Source: Solen grandis (lineage: Eukaryota; Mollusca; Bivalvia; Adapedonta; Solenidae). From it: 64,000 nt of DNA. The translations under genes were made by a program, and so were the position numbers. The stretch lies in assembly GCA_021229015.1 (NCBI GenBank), contig CM037778.1:19723214-19787213 (forward strand), given 5' to 3'. Under the pieces are notes generated by a model. That model did not search any database. It was not told where the DNA came from and worked only from the letters and a program-made list of their open reading frames with translations. Shown in pieces: positions 37,856 to 51,300 of this stretch (positions within the stretch are counted from its first letter, which is position 1; each line of letters opens with the position of its first letter).

Positions 37856-38096
37856 TTAACCCTTTCCCTTATATAGACTCATTTTGACGCACTCAATAGG
37901 TACCACATAAAGCCTGATCTGCAGAAAACACAGTTAAACCTTACCAAATTTAATTATAAAGTCCTCATTTCCAGACCACTGAGGAGCAGCGAACAGCATA
38001 AAACCTGATCAGCCTGCGAGTTACTCGCAGGCTGATCTGGTTTTATGTTGTTCGCATAGGTCTTTTCATGGTTTCCTCTATGAGGGAAAGGGTTAA
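37856..38096. mobile_element. TTAA-type MITE with GC palindrome, copy 2
   Basis: TTAACCCTTTCCCTTATATAG at the left and CTATGAGGGAAAGGGTTAA at the right form inverted repeats bounded by TTAA. The core is AGCCTGCGAGT-TACTCGCAGGCT inside a longer GCATAAAACC ... GGTTTTATG palindrome. 241 bp, same family as 23448-23658. Confidence 0.8.
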
Positions 38097-38167
38097 AAAC
38101 AAAGATTGACAACTAGTCTAAATCTCACAAAAGCACCTAACAAATTGTTCAATTCTCACAAAGTCAT

Positions 38168-40087
38168 TTTTAGCTCAACTATTCGAAGAATATGAGAGCT
38201 ATTGTAGTTGCCCTTGCGTCGGCGTCGGCATTGGGGTTGCAGCTTTTGGTTAAAGCTTTGCATGCAAGTTACTATCAACCTTATATCTCATTAACCATAC
38301 ATGGCATTGACCTGAAAGTTTATGAATATGTTAAGGGGCATCAGACAACCAAGGTAGATAACTCTTGAGTGATTTAATATAAATTATGGCCCCTTTTTAG
38401 CTCACATGAGCACAACGTGCTCAAGGTGAGCTTTTCTGATCGCCTTTTGTCCGGCGTCCGTCGTCCGTGCGTGCGTCCGTGCGTGCGTCCGTGCGTCCGG
38501 CGTCAACAATTGCTTCAAACAACATCTCCTCCTAAACGGCTTGGCCAATTTGAAAAATATTTTGCAGGAATGTTCCTTGGATGAAGCTCTACTAAAGTTG
38601 TATAAATGGTTCTGGTCCATCGCATAATTAGGTCACAGGAGCTAAAAATAGATTTTAAAAATGAAAATTTAAAAAATCTTCTTCTCTGAAACCACAAGGC
38701 CTAGCCTTTTGATTTTTGGTATGTAGCATGATCTTATGACTTTCTACCAGGATTGTACAAATTATGACCCTGGGGTCAAAATTGGCCCCGCCCCAGGGGT
38801 CACTTGATTTCACATAGGCTAATATAGGAAAAACTTGAAAAAATCTTCTTCTCCGAAACCACAAGGCCTAACCTTTTGATTTTTGGTATGTAGCATCATC
38901 TTATGGGCCACTACCAAGATTGTACAAATCATAGCCCTATGGTGATAAATGACCCCGCACCAGGGGTCACTTGTTTTACATAGAGTTATATAGAAAAAAC
39001 TCTTAAAAAATCTTCTTCTATTAATCCATAAGGCCTAGAGCTTAGATATTTGGTATGTAGCATCATCTTATGGGCCACTACCAAGATTGTACAAATCATA
39101 GCCCTATGGTGATAAATGACCCCGCACCAGGGGTCACTTGTTTTACATAGAGTTATATAGGAAAATCTTAAAAAATCTTCTTCCATGAATGCATAAGGCC
39201 TAGAGCTTAGATATTTGGTATGAAGCATCATCTTATGGGCCATTACCAAGATTGTACAAATCATAGCCCTATGGTGATAAATGACCCCGCACCAGGGGTC
39301 ACTTGTTTTACATAGAGTTATATAGAAAAATCTTAAAAAATCTTCTTCTATGAATCAATAAGGCCTAGACCTAAGATTTTTGGTATGTAGTAGCATCTAA
39401 TGGTTCATTACAAAGATTTTCAAAGTCTTGGCCCTACGGTGATAAATGACCCTCAGCAGCGCCCAAGTCTTCTCTGAAACCATATGGCCCATTGCTTAGG
39501 TATTTGGTGTGTAGTATTGTCAGGGGTAAAATGTTTTAGATTAAGTTATATCAGAATCCTTGTCTGTTTAAAAACCTTGACATCAGTTGAAGCAATGGTA
39601 CTCAGGTGAGCGATTCAGGGCCATCATGGCCCTCTTGTTTACTTAGAAATTTTGGTTAAAGTTTTGCATGCAATAGAAAATTTGGTTAAAGTTTTGCATG
39701 TAAGCTACTATCCAGCTTATATCTCAGAAATTGTTTATGGTATTGACTAGAAAGTTTAGGAGTGTGTTCAGGGGCATCAGAAAACCAAGGAGGATAACTC
39801 TTGGACTGAATTTTATACAAATTATATTATGCCCCTTTTCTGACTTGGATACTTGGTCAAAATTTTGCTTGGTTAAAGTGTTATTATGCTTATGTCTCAG
39901 TAACTAGGCATGGGATTGATTTTAGACTTCATAAACCTATTAAGGGATATAAGACTATCATGGTATATTATTTTTGACTATCATTACAGGGTATAAGAAG
40001 GGCAGCAATAAGTGAAATAGATTTCATTTGATTTACCAACAAGCATTTTGAATAGTCGTGTGTGCTGTCCTCTGACAGCTCTTGTTT
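38168..40087 (-). mobile_element. Hairpin-ended element, family F copy 1, split by A2
   Basis: On the minus strand it starts AAACAAGAGCTGTC-AGAG-GACAGC (the ACAAGAG plus mini-hairpin rule) and CGACTATTC. It ends CGAATAGTTGAGCTAAAAA, so the subterminal sequence returns inverted. Internal sequence TTTGGTTAAAGTTTTGCATG occurs several times. The copy is cut by the family A element at 38397-39641. Confidence 0.7.
38397..39641 (-). mobile_element. Pearl/HINE-like element, family A copy 2 (A2), near-twin of A1
   Basis: It is the reverse-complement partner of A1 at 3701-5272, with the same end hairpin variant (GAGCACAACGTGCTC), the same microsatellite type and the same 5' segment. AGGGGTCAC markers at about 38797, 38963, 39129 and 39295 show a unit of about 166 bp with four markers, compared with six in A1. 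The length difference (1,245 versus 1,572 bp) equals about two units. Confidence 0.85.
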
Positions 40088-40523
40088 CAAATATCTCCTA
40101 TCAAAGATATATTAAAGTTAATTACAGTCAAACTTGTCATAAGCAGTCAGTCAAGGCAACAAGAGAAAGTGACCGCTTAAAAGAGGTGACTGCTGAATGA
40201 AAGTTAAACATAATCAAAATGCTATTGTTTGGTAATATTTAAAATGTCCGTTAAATGCAGGTTGACCACTTAATACAGGTGACCATAATACAGGTTAAAC
40301 TGCATATCTTATTATAGAACATAACATTGCCATTAAAATAATACCTTATGTATTAAAATAAGTCAAGAAATGAAAATGTGCCATGTAAAATAGAAAGTAA
40401 AATGTGTTGTTTTTCTGCTACACTGATTGAATTAAATCATAATTTTTGAAAAAGATACACTGAAAATAATTTCTTGTAGTAGAGAAATTATTGTTTTATA
40501 ATATGGTCACATTTTCCTCCCTT
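40088..40523. other. No gene; degenerate repeat
   Basis: GTGACCGCTTAA and GACCACTTAATACAGGTGACC-type motifs recur at 40170-40290, suggesting an old repeat. No coding frame. Confidence 0.3.
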
Positions 40524-40595
40524 TTTTAGCTTGACTATTCGAAGAATATGAGCGCTATTGTAGTCGCCCTGACATCGGCGTTGGCGTTGCAGCTT
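40524..40595 (-). mobile_element. Family F copy 2, only its 3' end, cut by the gap
   Basis: TTTTTTAGCTTGACTATTCGAAGAATATGAG and GCGTTGCAGCTT match the 3' end of the copy at 38168. The sequence then runs into N. Confidence 0.75.
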
Positions 40596-40695
40596 NNNNN
40601 NNNNNNNNNNNNNNNNNNNNNNNNNNNNNNNNNNNNNNNNNNNNNNNNNNNNNNNNNNNNNNNNNNNNNNNNNNNNNNNNNNNNNNNNNNNNNNN
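40596..40695. other. Assembly gap, 100 N
   Basis: Exactly 100 unknown bases, the usual placeholder for a gap of unknown size. It lies inside a family F repeat. The ORF that seems to cross it is an artefact. Confidence 0.99.
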
Positions 40696-41989
40696 CCAAA
40701 AAAAATTTATATTTCTCATTAACTTGGGTTTTAAAGACAGGGTTATTCGATTTTTTTCCCCAATTTACTTAAATTTGTTTTTAAAAAGGGCGGGTTTTAA
40801 AATTAATAGAGGGCGGGTTTATAATTTAGCTTCAAACCCGCATGGGGAAAAGGTCCCCGTCAGGGGCCAATAAAAAACCCAGGGGGGCCTATGGCTTTTC
40901 GGGGGGTTAATGTACAAGTGGATATCGAGTTTCTTGTTAACAGAAGGCAAGGGTTTTTATTAACAGGCAAATGTGGGTTTGGGGGTTATCGTCGGAAGTG
41001 GTGTCTCTCAGGGAGAATTTTTGGGGCCCTTAAACTATTTCTAATTTACATAAATGTTTTCCCCCTGATCCCAACAATTGTGAAAACCACGTCTTTTTTT
41101 GAAAGATGATCCCAAACATTTTAGAGATAAGTAGCCCAGGCAGATGCTAATGATCTACGGGGATGATATTTTTAAATAAAAGCACTATTAAAAAAGGGGA
41201 AAATTCCCTATCAAGATCGAAGGGGAACAAGTATTCCCTTTTAAAGGAAAAAAATTTATGTCCCGAAATAAACGGAGAAAGAAAAGGGGGAGGATCTAAG
41301 AGAAATTTTTTTCCCGGGAACTAAATTTTTAAAAAAACATGTTCAAATTTTAAACGAAATATCAAAGTTGCAAACGGGAAATTTTTGGGTTTATTAATTA
41401 AGGTTTTTAATTCCCATGTCAAAGGAATGTTCTACATGGTTTTAAAAATGTATCCCTCCCCTTGAGTAAACTAGTATTTTTGGTTCAAATGGGTTTTAAA
41501 AAAAGTCATGATGATTTTTAAACGTAGGCAACTTGAATACTTTGCTTTTAAAGACCATCCAAACTGGGCTTTTTTTTGGGGACTTCGGATTTTTGGGTTT
41601 ATTGCCAGCCTTGAGAATAGACAAAAAATTTTCCCAGCCCTGTTAGAAACAAAAAAATCCCAAGGGCATTTTGCGCTCCGCAAAACTTGTTTTTTCCTGG
41701 CCCCCCCCAAAATGCCCCCAAAAACCTTTAAAAAGGGAATTTTTTTAGAGTTCGTATTTAGGATTTTTAATTTATATTTTATATAACCTGACCTCGCTTG
41801 GCTTTTTGGGGAAAATTTTTTAGTTGGTTTTTTTTGGAGCCTGTTTGTGGGGGGCTCACATATTTGTCACTTTTTCCTCATGGTGTTTTTCGCCCGGTCG
41901 TCCGGGTTTATTTGTCCCGGCCCTTTAAACGGGAAACATGGATCACAGGATTTTCAAATAATATGAGCAATAGTTTGGTCCCTATCACC

Positions 41990-42750
41990 AGTGTAAAGGT
42001 CACACTAAGAGGTCAAAGGCCAGGGTTACGGGCCCTGAAAACTTCGCATGGATGGCAGGATTTTCAATTTAATTCGTCAGTAAGGTTTACCAAAATGAGC
42101 CAAATGTGCGGGGCACAAGGATAGAGGTCAAGGGTCACATTTAGAGGTAAAAGGTTTTTTGGAGAGGATTTGCTTCCCTTTTGGGCTTTAACCTGGACCT
42201 GGATGACAGGATTTTCAAATAAGCTGGCTGTTATGTTTACCTCAATGAGACCAAGGTTCCCCAAAAGGGGTTTTGGGGTCTGCTTTTCTTGGCTGTAATT
42301 TAAAAACTTGGAATTCAGTAAATTTCAAATAAAAATGCAGTTGTTTTTTTCAATGGGAAAAAAGTTTTCGTGACAGGAGTTTGATCCCTAGTTCAAAGGG
42401 TAAAAGGTCACATAAGAGGGTCAAAGGTCATGGGGGGCTAAATTTTGCATTTTTTTGGCTGTAACTTAGACCGGGATCTGGGGAATTTTTAAAAAAAAGC
42501 GGGTTGTTATGTTTACTCAATGGGAGGGGGGTGTTGCCCACAAGAGTTGGGACCATATCCCCAAAGGTCAAGGTTGCCCCTAGGGGCCAAAGGTTATGGT
42601 TTTGGGGGTTGCTTTTCTATTTGCTGTTCGGGATTTTCAAAAAAAAAGGGGCCAGTAATGTTTCCCCTAAATGGAAAAAAGGTTGCCCCCACAAGGGGTT
42701 GGCCATATTTTCCAAATGTCAAGGTCACACTTAGAGATGGTTTTTGCTTG
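41990..42750 (+). repeat. Degraded tandem array with GGTCAAAGGTCA motifs
   Basis: Phrases like AAAGGTCACACTAAGAGGTCAAAGG recur near 41996, 42125, 42405, 42560 and 42715, each followed by a GGATTTTCAAATAA-like phrase. The spacing is about 130-155 bp, or about twice 140. Confidence 0.65.
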
Positions 42751-45700
42751 TCTGGGCTGAAAATTCATCTGGGAAATAAAAGGGGATTTAAAATGTTTCG
42801 GCATTTAGGGATTTGCCTCGATGTGATGGTGTTTTCGTACTGAAGATTGGTCCCCCCGTAGCCAAGGTCACGATTTTCTGAGGTGAAAAGATGCACTTTG
42901 ACTGCGGACTTGGCTTTGACACCCCTCAAGACTAAGTGTTCGGACCCCCTTTTTTTTTTGATATTTTTCGGGTGTGAACTTATTTAAAAACTACTTTGGT
43001 GTAGGAAAATTGAAAAAAAAAATAAAGTTTTGAAAATAAGACAAAAATGGACTTTAAAATGGAAAATTTTTTTTTAAATTCTGCATAAAAAATAAATACC
43101 TTGTTGGTAAAAAAAAGGGAGATCAAGGAAATTTTTCAAAGTTGAAATTGAACAGATAAAAAAACGAAATAGAAAAAGTGAAAATTTTTGGGAACTTTTG
43201 CAACAGTTATTTGATCGCCAACGTTGAAAAAAAAACTGCAATAGAGCGGTTCCAGGGGAAAAACAAAAACGCCCATGGGGAACGAATATAAAACCCCCTT
43301 TTGTTTACGAAGAAAGACTAAAAAAAATGGGGGTTTACTTACTCTTGGGTACAGAGGGGAAAGAGTGAAATGGATTCAACTATTAAAAAATCTTGAGTAA
43401 TTTTGAAAAAAGTACAATGAAAAAAACAAAAAAAGGGAAAAGACAAAAAAGATCATAGGGGTCAAAAGGGGAAAAGGGGAAAAAAAAGAAAAGGAAATTA
43501 CAACTAAAAAATTCTTTCATGAAACAGCTTATCCCGAGAAGTGGAAAGCAAAACTATTCTTTAGTTGTAAAAATGTACATAATAGTGCTTGGATGCATAA
43601 GTCAAAAAATTTTAAAATTTAAAAAACCACAACCCAAATTTAAATGGTTTGTGAATTGATCTCTACGGGCCCCCCGGGCCTCGCCCTAAAGGGTTACATG
43701 TAAATCAAGTTATGTGAAGAGTTTTTATTTATTATTGCACATGATCAAGATATTGTGGATTTATAATTTTTTGATCTCCCTTTTTTTTACGGAAGGGGTA
43801 TATAAAACAAATATTTTTTTTTTTAAAAAACTTTAAAGATACCCGATGTGGATGTTTTTTTAAGGGAACTGGCCCCGGGGCCCCTTTTTAAATTTTCCAA
43901 CATTCATTTAGGGGAAATTGTTTAAAATCAAAAGGGACAAAGAAATTTAATTTAGGGTTAATTCACTGACTCTCCTCAACATTTTATTTATTTTTCTTAA
44001 ATGTGTTTGTTAAATAATACGAAAATGTTACTGATGGTTTTTTTAACCATGCATTTGTCTTTTTGCTGTGGGAAATGTTCCCTTTATCCGTTCAAAATAT
44101 CTTGGAAATTAAATTGCGGAAAATTCACATTTATAAAGAACATCATCAAATCTTTAAAGGGTTTTTAAATCTGCAAAAATAAATAAAAGAGGGGGTGTGA
44201 ATCGGAGTCCCCTTTAATTATTAGTTTTTTTAAAATTTTTCTTTTTACGTTTAATTATGTATATTTTTTTATGTAAAAAAATTTTTTCCAGATTGTTTTT
44301 CCCTATCTATATCGCAAATGGAAAAATGCTCTTTTTTTAGGGGGATGTCAAGGGAAACCCTTTTGGCCTATAAACTTTAAAATTTTCACACAAGTTTTTT
44401 TTTATTTCCCTGGGCATAGTGAAAAAAACTTCCCGGATCTTTAACAATTAAGAGGTAGGGGGGGTAAGGGTAGGACAGAGAAGGTTTTTTGTGTACGTGG
44501 GAAAGGGAATAACAGTGATTTATAGAGTATAATTTAAAAGTAATTAAAAAAATAAAATCCCGTACTTAAAAATTTTTTTTTATTTTTAAAAAAAAAAGTG
44601 TCCCAAAACCAATGAACACGGTTTTTTTCGATCCCCCAGGCGGCCCTCGGGGGACCGGGGGGAAAGGACAGGAGCCGGCTTTTAGTTTCCCCCGCCCCTC
44701 CCACGAGTGGGTTACCCCCCCCTTACTGTGTGGGGGTTTTTCCCCCGTTTACCCACCCCTTTGTTAAATAGGCGAAGCGTAGGTTTCGCTAGATGTCGTT
44801 TTCATGAACTCAAAATTATAAAGTATTTTTTTTGGTTTAATGTAATATCTACAAAACTTTCGAAAGTTTCGAAAAAATTGCTAAAATTCAATTTCCCTTT
44901 CCGTGTTTTGGATATCGGTAGTAAAAAACCAAAGTGTTCTTTTTAAAAACAATTTTCGTTTAAAAAAAAGCGTTTAAAATGTAGGTTGCCTATTGAACAC
45001 AGGGCGGGCCCAACCCAAAAGCTTTCAATGACTCTGTTTCCCATAAACCCAATTTTAATTTTTCAGTGGTAAGTTCTTACCTTTTTAGTAATGCTTCTTT
45101 TTCCCCTTTTTTCTGCCCCACACTAAAATATTGAATATAAGGATGTTCTTTCTAAAAAAGGTCTTCCTCTTCCACCCAAATTTTTCTTTTTTTAAAATCA
45201 AAAAATAGTTACTGTCTAAAAGTGTCAAAAAACATCTTTATGTGGGACCCCCGGTTTCATTGCCATTTTTTTTTACCTATTTAGTTATTTATGATTTTCA
45301 TTTTAAATTAAAAAAAGTAACTGTCGGTATTTTTTAAAAATTAACTTTTATTTCCCAAAGTTCTTTTAAGTTCAAAAAAAAATGCCCAGGAAAACCTACA
45401 TTTTGAAATTTTTTTTTAAGAAAGTGCTGAAAAGTTAAATCTTACTGAGACCCGTCCGGTTTTTTTTTGTATTGGCCTCCTCAGAAAGAGTTACTGAAAA
45501 TTTATTCTTTTTCCCCAACTATACAGTATACTACAAGATACTTTTTATTCCGTCCTTAAATGATCTATTCTGAGTTTAGTTTATATTGCATTCCTTTTTA
45601 ATTCCTTTCGTAGCGAAAAACAATACAAAAGGAATTAAAATTCATCCCTAAATACCCGGGTTCACTTTATAAAATTTAAAGGGAATCCTGATAAAACCCC

Positions 45701-47549
45701 ATGCATTTTCATATAACCAGATTTTTTGAACAAAAGGGTTTTTTACGCCGTTTTAAATTTTTGAAAATAATTTGTGTATAAAAAGGGATTTTTAACCCAG
45801 ACTTTTTGGGACCCCCAAATTTTTAGTTGTGTAAAACATTTTTGACTACAATTTAATTTTAATCTATTTTTTGATTTTTTCCCAAATTTCATTTTTGGGA
45901 AAACCGAAAAAAACCCTCTAAATTTTTGAAAAACATGGTCAAAACATTTTAATCAATTACTTAGCCCATTTATGCTGATTTGTCAAAAAAAAAAATATTT
46001 AGGGGACACAATAATTGGGGACAAAAAGGGACAAAAGAACAAATTTCTCTTTGATTTTACAAAAATATAAACCTTTCCCATGGGCAGGAATATATTTTGG
46101 GTTTGATGAAAAGGGAGGGCTTAAAAAATAATTTCCATTAGAAAAAATAATTATGTAGGTTTTGGTTTTTTATGGTTTTTACAAAAACCCCAGGAGAAAG
46201 TTTTTAAGTCCAAAAACAAATCTGGGGAAACCACTAATAATCACATAAGTACCCAATCTCAGATCCAAAAGGGGTTATTTGTTACACTGTAAAGTGAGGG
46301 AAAACCCGTACATTTTGTTTTTTAAAAATTTTACTAATGGGCCACTGCCCTGGGAAGAAAAATTTTGCAAAATTTAAACTTCAATGATCAATCTATAAAT
46401 GAAAATTGAGACTGCCCCGTCGCTGGTAAAAATTTCCAAGCGTTTGAAAAGAAACAATTGTCTTTTTCTTTTGTTCATCGAAGTAATTTGTTTAAAAAGG
46501 GATTTTTTTTTCCCAAAGGCAATACCACCCAAAAAAAAGGACAGTTCCCGATCTCAGAGTGATTCCCCTCAAACTTGTGTCCCAAAAATGTCGGACTGTA
46601 AATTATGGGGTTTGTGTTTTGCATATGTTTGGCCCCAAAAACTCGGGAAACTCTCTTCCTGTGGGAAATTTTGACTTTTAAAACACAATGGATTCTTTCA
46701 AAAGGGCATTAAAGCCCACACCTTTGCCTTCAACCCATATAAAAAAGGATTTTTGGGATACTTTTGGTTTTTTTTATTTTTGGGAGGCCCTCAGTTTCAG
46801 TCGGTCATTTACTGTTTTTGGGTTTGGGTCATCTTTTAGATGACACATTTTTTCATTTTGGTCACTTTGTTTTTGGTTTTTTCATCTTTTGATAAACATC
46901 AGTTTATTTGGTCACTACTGTTTTTTTGGGGTTTAGTCCTTCAATTTTAGTTGACCTGACTGTTAGTGGTCACTACTAGTGTTTTTCTGCCCAGGGGACA
47001 GTTTTAAATTGGGACTGTTACAGGTCCAACGGGGGGACTGGCCCGCTTCTGGCTGGGAAATACTTGATTTTTATCGGGTTACTCTAAGGATTTCAGTTGT
47101 TGATAGTTAGTGCCCTGATTTTAAATCGGTAAGGGTTCGGGACTTCAAATTTCATTTTTTAAATGTTAGGGGGGATTCAGTTTTTTTTTAATTTCATTTT
47201 TATTTTAAATTTCATTTTACTGCAGTTATTTTGGTTTTCCTTGCTGTTGGGGGATTTAAAATGTTTTAAAATTTCCCTCCTCAGAAACCTGATGCTTTTT
47301 AAATTTATATATTTTTTTTAAAATATATTTATCCCCCCCGAAACAAAGTTTGGGGGGGTATTAGGGGGGTCACCCGGTGGTCGGGGGGTTTCGGGGTTTT
47401 TTGGTTTTTTTTTAAGGTTTTTGGTCTGCTCGGCCCGGTCGGTCCTGCGGCCCGTTGTTTTTTCCTTTGGTCGGAGTTTAACTTAAAAAACCAAAAATTT
47501 GGAAATTTCCCAAAAAAACCCTTCATGCAATGATCAAGACTTGGAGAGG

Positions 47550-48380
47550 AAGTGCAGTGCACAAAAACCATAACTCCATCTTGATTTGTTACGGGAGTTA
47601 TTCCCCTTTTGGTTATTTTTCCCTTTTGTCCGGAGCATAACTTGAAAAGTACAATTTGGGAAATTTAAAAAACAATTTCAAAACAATGGTAAACCCACCT
47701 TTAGGGGAAGTGCAGTCCCACAAGAACCTTTAATCTATCTAGGGAAAATTTACAGAGTTTTTCCCCTTTGTTTTTTTTCCCTTTGCCCGGGAGTATAATT
47801 TGAAAAAGAATTTTTGGGATTTAAAAAAACAATTTCAACAATGGTCAAGCACAATGAGGGGAAAGTGCAGTGCACAAAAACCATGACTCTTTTAAAAAGG
47901 AATTACAGGGGTTTTTGCCCTTTGTTATTTTTCCCTTGTAAAGTATAACTTGTAAACTACGGGTTTGGATTTCAAAAAAAATTTTCCTTAAAATTGGTAA
48001 ACCCACAATATGAGGAAGTGCAGGGCAAAAGAACCTTTCTCTATTAGATTTAATAACAGAGTTATTTCCCTTTGTTATTTTCCTTGTCCGAGTAAAACTT
48101 GAAAAATACTGGTTGGATTTAAAACAATTTCTAAAAGGTCAACCAAAATATGGGGAAAGAGCAGTGCAAAAGGAACCATAACTCTATCTAGATTTAATTA
48201 CAGAGTTTTTTCCCCTTTTGGTTACTTTCCTTGCCATAGCTAACTTAAAAAGAACGGGTTTGGGAAATTTTTCAAAACAATTTCATAAAAATTGTCAACC
48301 AAAAAAAAGAGGAAGTGCAGGGCACAAAAACCTTAACTCTATCTATTTTTAAATTTTACGGTTACTGCCCTTTGTTATCC
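47550..48380 (-). repeat. Tandem array, family G, unit about 150 bp
   Basis: GAGGAAGTGCAGTGCACAAG-like phrases recur near 47553, 47707, 47861, 48014, 48155 and 48311, with CCATAACTCTATCTAGATTTA and TTATTTCCCTTTGTTATTTTTCC between them. A single further copy lies near 60815. Orientation is arbitrary. Confidence 0.7.
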
Positions 48381-51300
48381 GGAAGGGAAAAATTTGCAAC
48401 GGACCGTTCGCCCGCCCAAAACCAAATCACGTGTTTTGCTTTTATCCCAAAAATATAAAGGGAAAAAGGGGAAAAGGGAGTTGGAAAAAAACTTTTAAAA
48501 AAAGGGCCTTTCCTTTGGGCCCATTATGTCAAAAAATTTTAAAAACTAAGTCGGAAAAACAGGAATTTAGATGGCGACAAATAAAAAACAATTCCATTTG
48601 ATATGGGCCACATTTTTGGGGTGGGTACCAAATATAAAAGGACTGTGTTTAAGTAGTTGTGAAAAAAATGTTACAAAAAATTTCCCTACCTTTTGCCCAT
48701 TATGTTAAAAAATAAACTAAGTGGGTAAACAGGAAGTGGTTGAGTGACGGGACTGAAATCGAACCCCACGTTATGGGCCCAAGTTTTTAATGTGTATCCC
48801 CAAATTAAAGGGAGGCTGGGGCATTCACAATTCTAAAAATGGGTTTGAACCTGTGAAAACCCGGCCCAAAAATCGGGGAAAAAAAAAACAAATGAAAAAA
48901 ATGTTTTTTCTACTCTTCTTTTTAATCCTAATAACTTCATTTTCCCAAAAGCATTTTATTCCCGGGGGGTTTATTAATCACATTTAGTGTTTAGTTCTGT
49001 TTTTTTTTTTACAATTGAGTGGGGCCGGGGTGTTTTGGGTTTTGCATGTGTGTGGGTTTCTGAATGCAATTTTTTAAAGCACTTTTGAAGTTCATTGCTA
49101 GGGAAAAGAGTGTTTAAAATTTTAATGTGGTATAAAAATTTTAATAAAAAAAAAACCCTTTTTGTTTAACCTGTTTTAACCTTGATTCAAGGTCACTACA
49201 AGAAAAGATAAAATCCCATTTGTTTCAATGGAAAATTTTAAAAATTTTCCCAACTTCACCACTTTAACTCCCCCTATTTTTTTTGGGCCTACAGTTTGGG
49301 AAAGATTTATTCCAATAGGCATAGAAATTTTAAAGGAAAGCAAAATCTTAAATAAAACTTTTTTCTTTATGTTATTGAAGTTAAAATTGGAAAAAATGAA
49401 TTTCCCCCAGCAGATTTGCGCTTGTAAAACCCTCTTTCACTTGGCCCCACACAAAACTTCTTTGGGCCTTCGCATTTTGTTTTCAAAAAATTCCCAAAAG
49501 TTAAAAAATTACTGACATCTGTAGAAAGGCTTTCTAAATAAACAAATTCAAATTATCTTACTAAAAAAATTCTTTGACATTTTTTATATCATGTACATGT
49601 ATTGATATCTGTTTACCCTGTGCCCAAAAATAGTTGTAACTTGATTTAAACCCAATTTTTGGAACAACTTACCCCACATCACCCAATGTAAAAAACGTTA
49701 TCCCTTGGGCCCACTGCACTCGGACACTGGGGCCAATTTTGGGCCCAGTTTTAATGACGGGTTTTTATTCCTAAGATTTGGGGGGGGGGGGGGGGGAAAC
49801 TGTTGGGCCCGAGTTACCCAACATTCATGCACTTTTCTAAACAAAAGGGGAAAAAAAATGCCAGTCAAAAATTTTCCCCCATTTTTTGCGGGGTTTTCAA
49901 AAGTTTGGGGAGGGGAAAAAAAATTGGTGCCCAAAAAATTCTTAATTTTTCATCCCAACAATATGTAAGTTAAAACTGGGGCTTTTTCCCAATGACTGTT
50001 TGATGGGATGAGATGGTTAAAAAAACCCAACCCAACCCAAAAAAAATTTAGTTGCATTTTCTTTAATTTCCTTACGTTAAAGGTTAAATTGTTATATTTT
50101 TGATTTAAAAATTTGAACCCCTTTAAATTTAAAACAAAAAAAACCCGGTTTCTCAAAGAAAATTATACTTGTTTATTTTTTTTTCCCAGTTTTTTTTTCA
50201 TTTGTTTTAAAAGATGGCAGGGGAAGCCTGATTCCAAGCGAATAGCACTGGCTGAGCTGTTCGTGTGTTTGGAGAGTCAGTAGGGCAGTGGGTTTCCCTG
50301 CCCCTGGCATCTTACTGGCAGAGGATTGCACTACAGGCTAAAAAAAAATTTGTGCGGGTTTTAACACAAACATCATAGGGGTTTTATAGGGTTTTCAAGT
50401 ATAAATTGACATTTTGAATAGATGGAAAGTCCCAAATTGACTTTGTGCTTTATTTTTAAAAAAATTTTTTTTCCCATCAAAATTTGGGAAAAAAATATTA
50501 ATTTCTTAGCAATGAAAATTGTTTGATTTTTATTAGTCTAAAATTATGTGATTTAGGTAAATGTAATTTTGGCATGTTAAAAACAATTAAAACCATTATT
50601 TAGTTTAAAAAGAATCTCAGTATATGTTTTTAAAGACTCAGCCCAGATATTGATTTTAAAAATTGTAAGTTTAAGATAAAAAAAAAAAGTAATTTAAAAG
50701 TGAGATTTGTCACATCACCGTCTCAACTTTCAGTATATTCTACATCTTTAAAAAAGTCCCGACTTTTTTTCTCTTTTTCAAATTAGGGGGGGTTTGATTT
50801 TTTATATGGAAAAATTTCTTCTAAAAATTTTATAAATTTAAAACCTCAGGTCTTTTAAAACTTAACCCCTTTTTTAACATAGCCCGGTGGGGCCTTTTTG
50901 GCACTCCCCAAACCCAAAAATCAAAGCCTGATTTTTAGCCGTCATGTGACAAACCTTAAACGCTTCCTAATAGCCTACAAGTTTTCCCAAATTTTCTTTT
51001 TAAAAAGCGGGGTCCTTTTAAAAAAATTTAGGGTTGGCGGGTTTAAGGTGGTTTTTTTGGGGGTTTTAAATTAGGGGGGCCCACGAGGGGGTTTTCCCTT
51101 TAGCAGCACATAAAATTATGTAATAAAGGGATTTCATACCCTGGGAAAAAAAATGTATGACAAGGGCTTTTTGGGGGGGGCCAAGGCACCCTCCGCCCCG
51201 GCCCTCCGAGTTACCTGTTTTTAGTGTGTTTTTATTTTTATCCTTAAACGTGCCCAAGGGACTGTTTCTATTAATTGTTACAAAAAATGTGAAAAAGCTT

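Noticed and set aside
40548..40772. ORF crossing the N gap
   Set aside because: The unknown bases were translated as X; both ends are repeat sequence.
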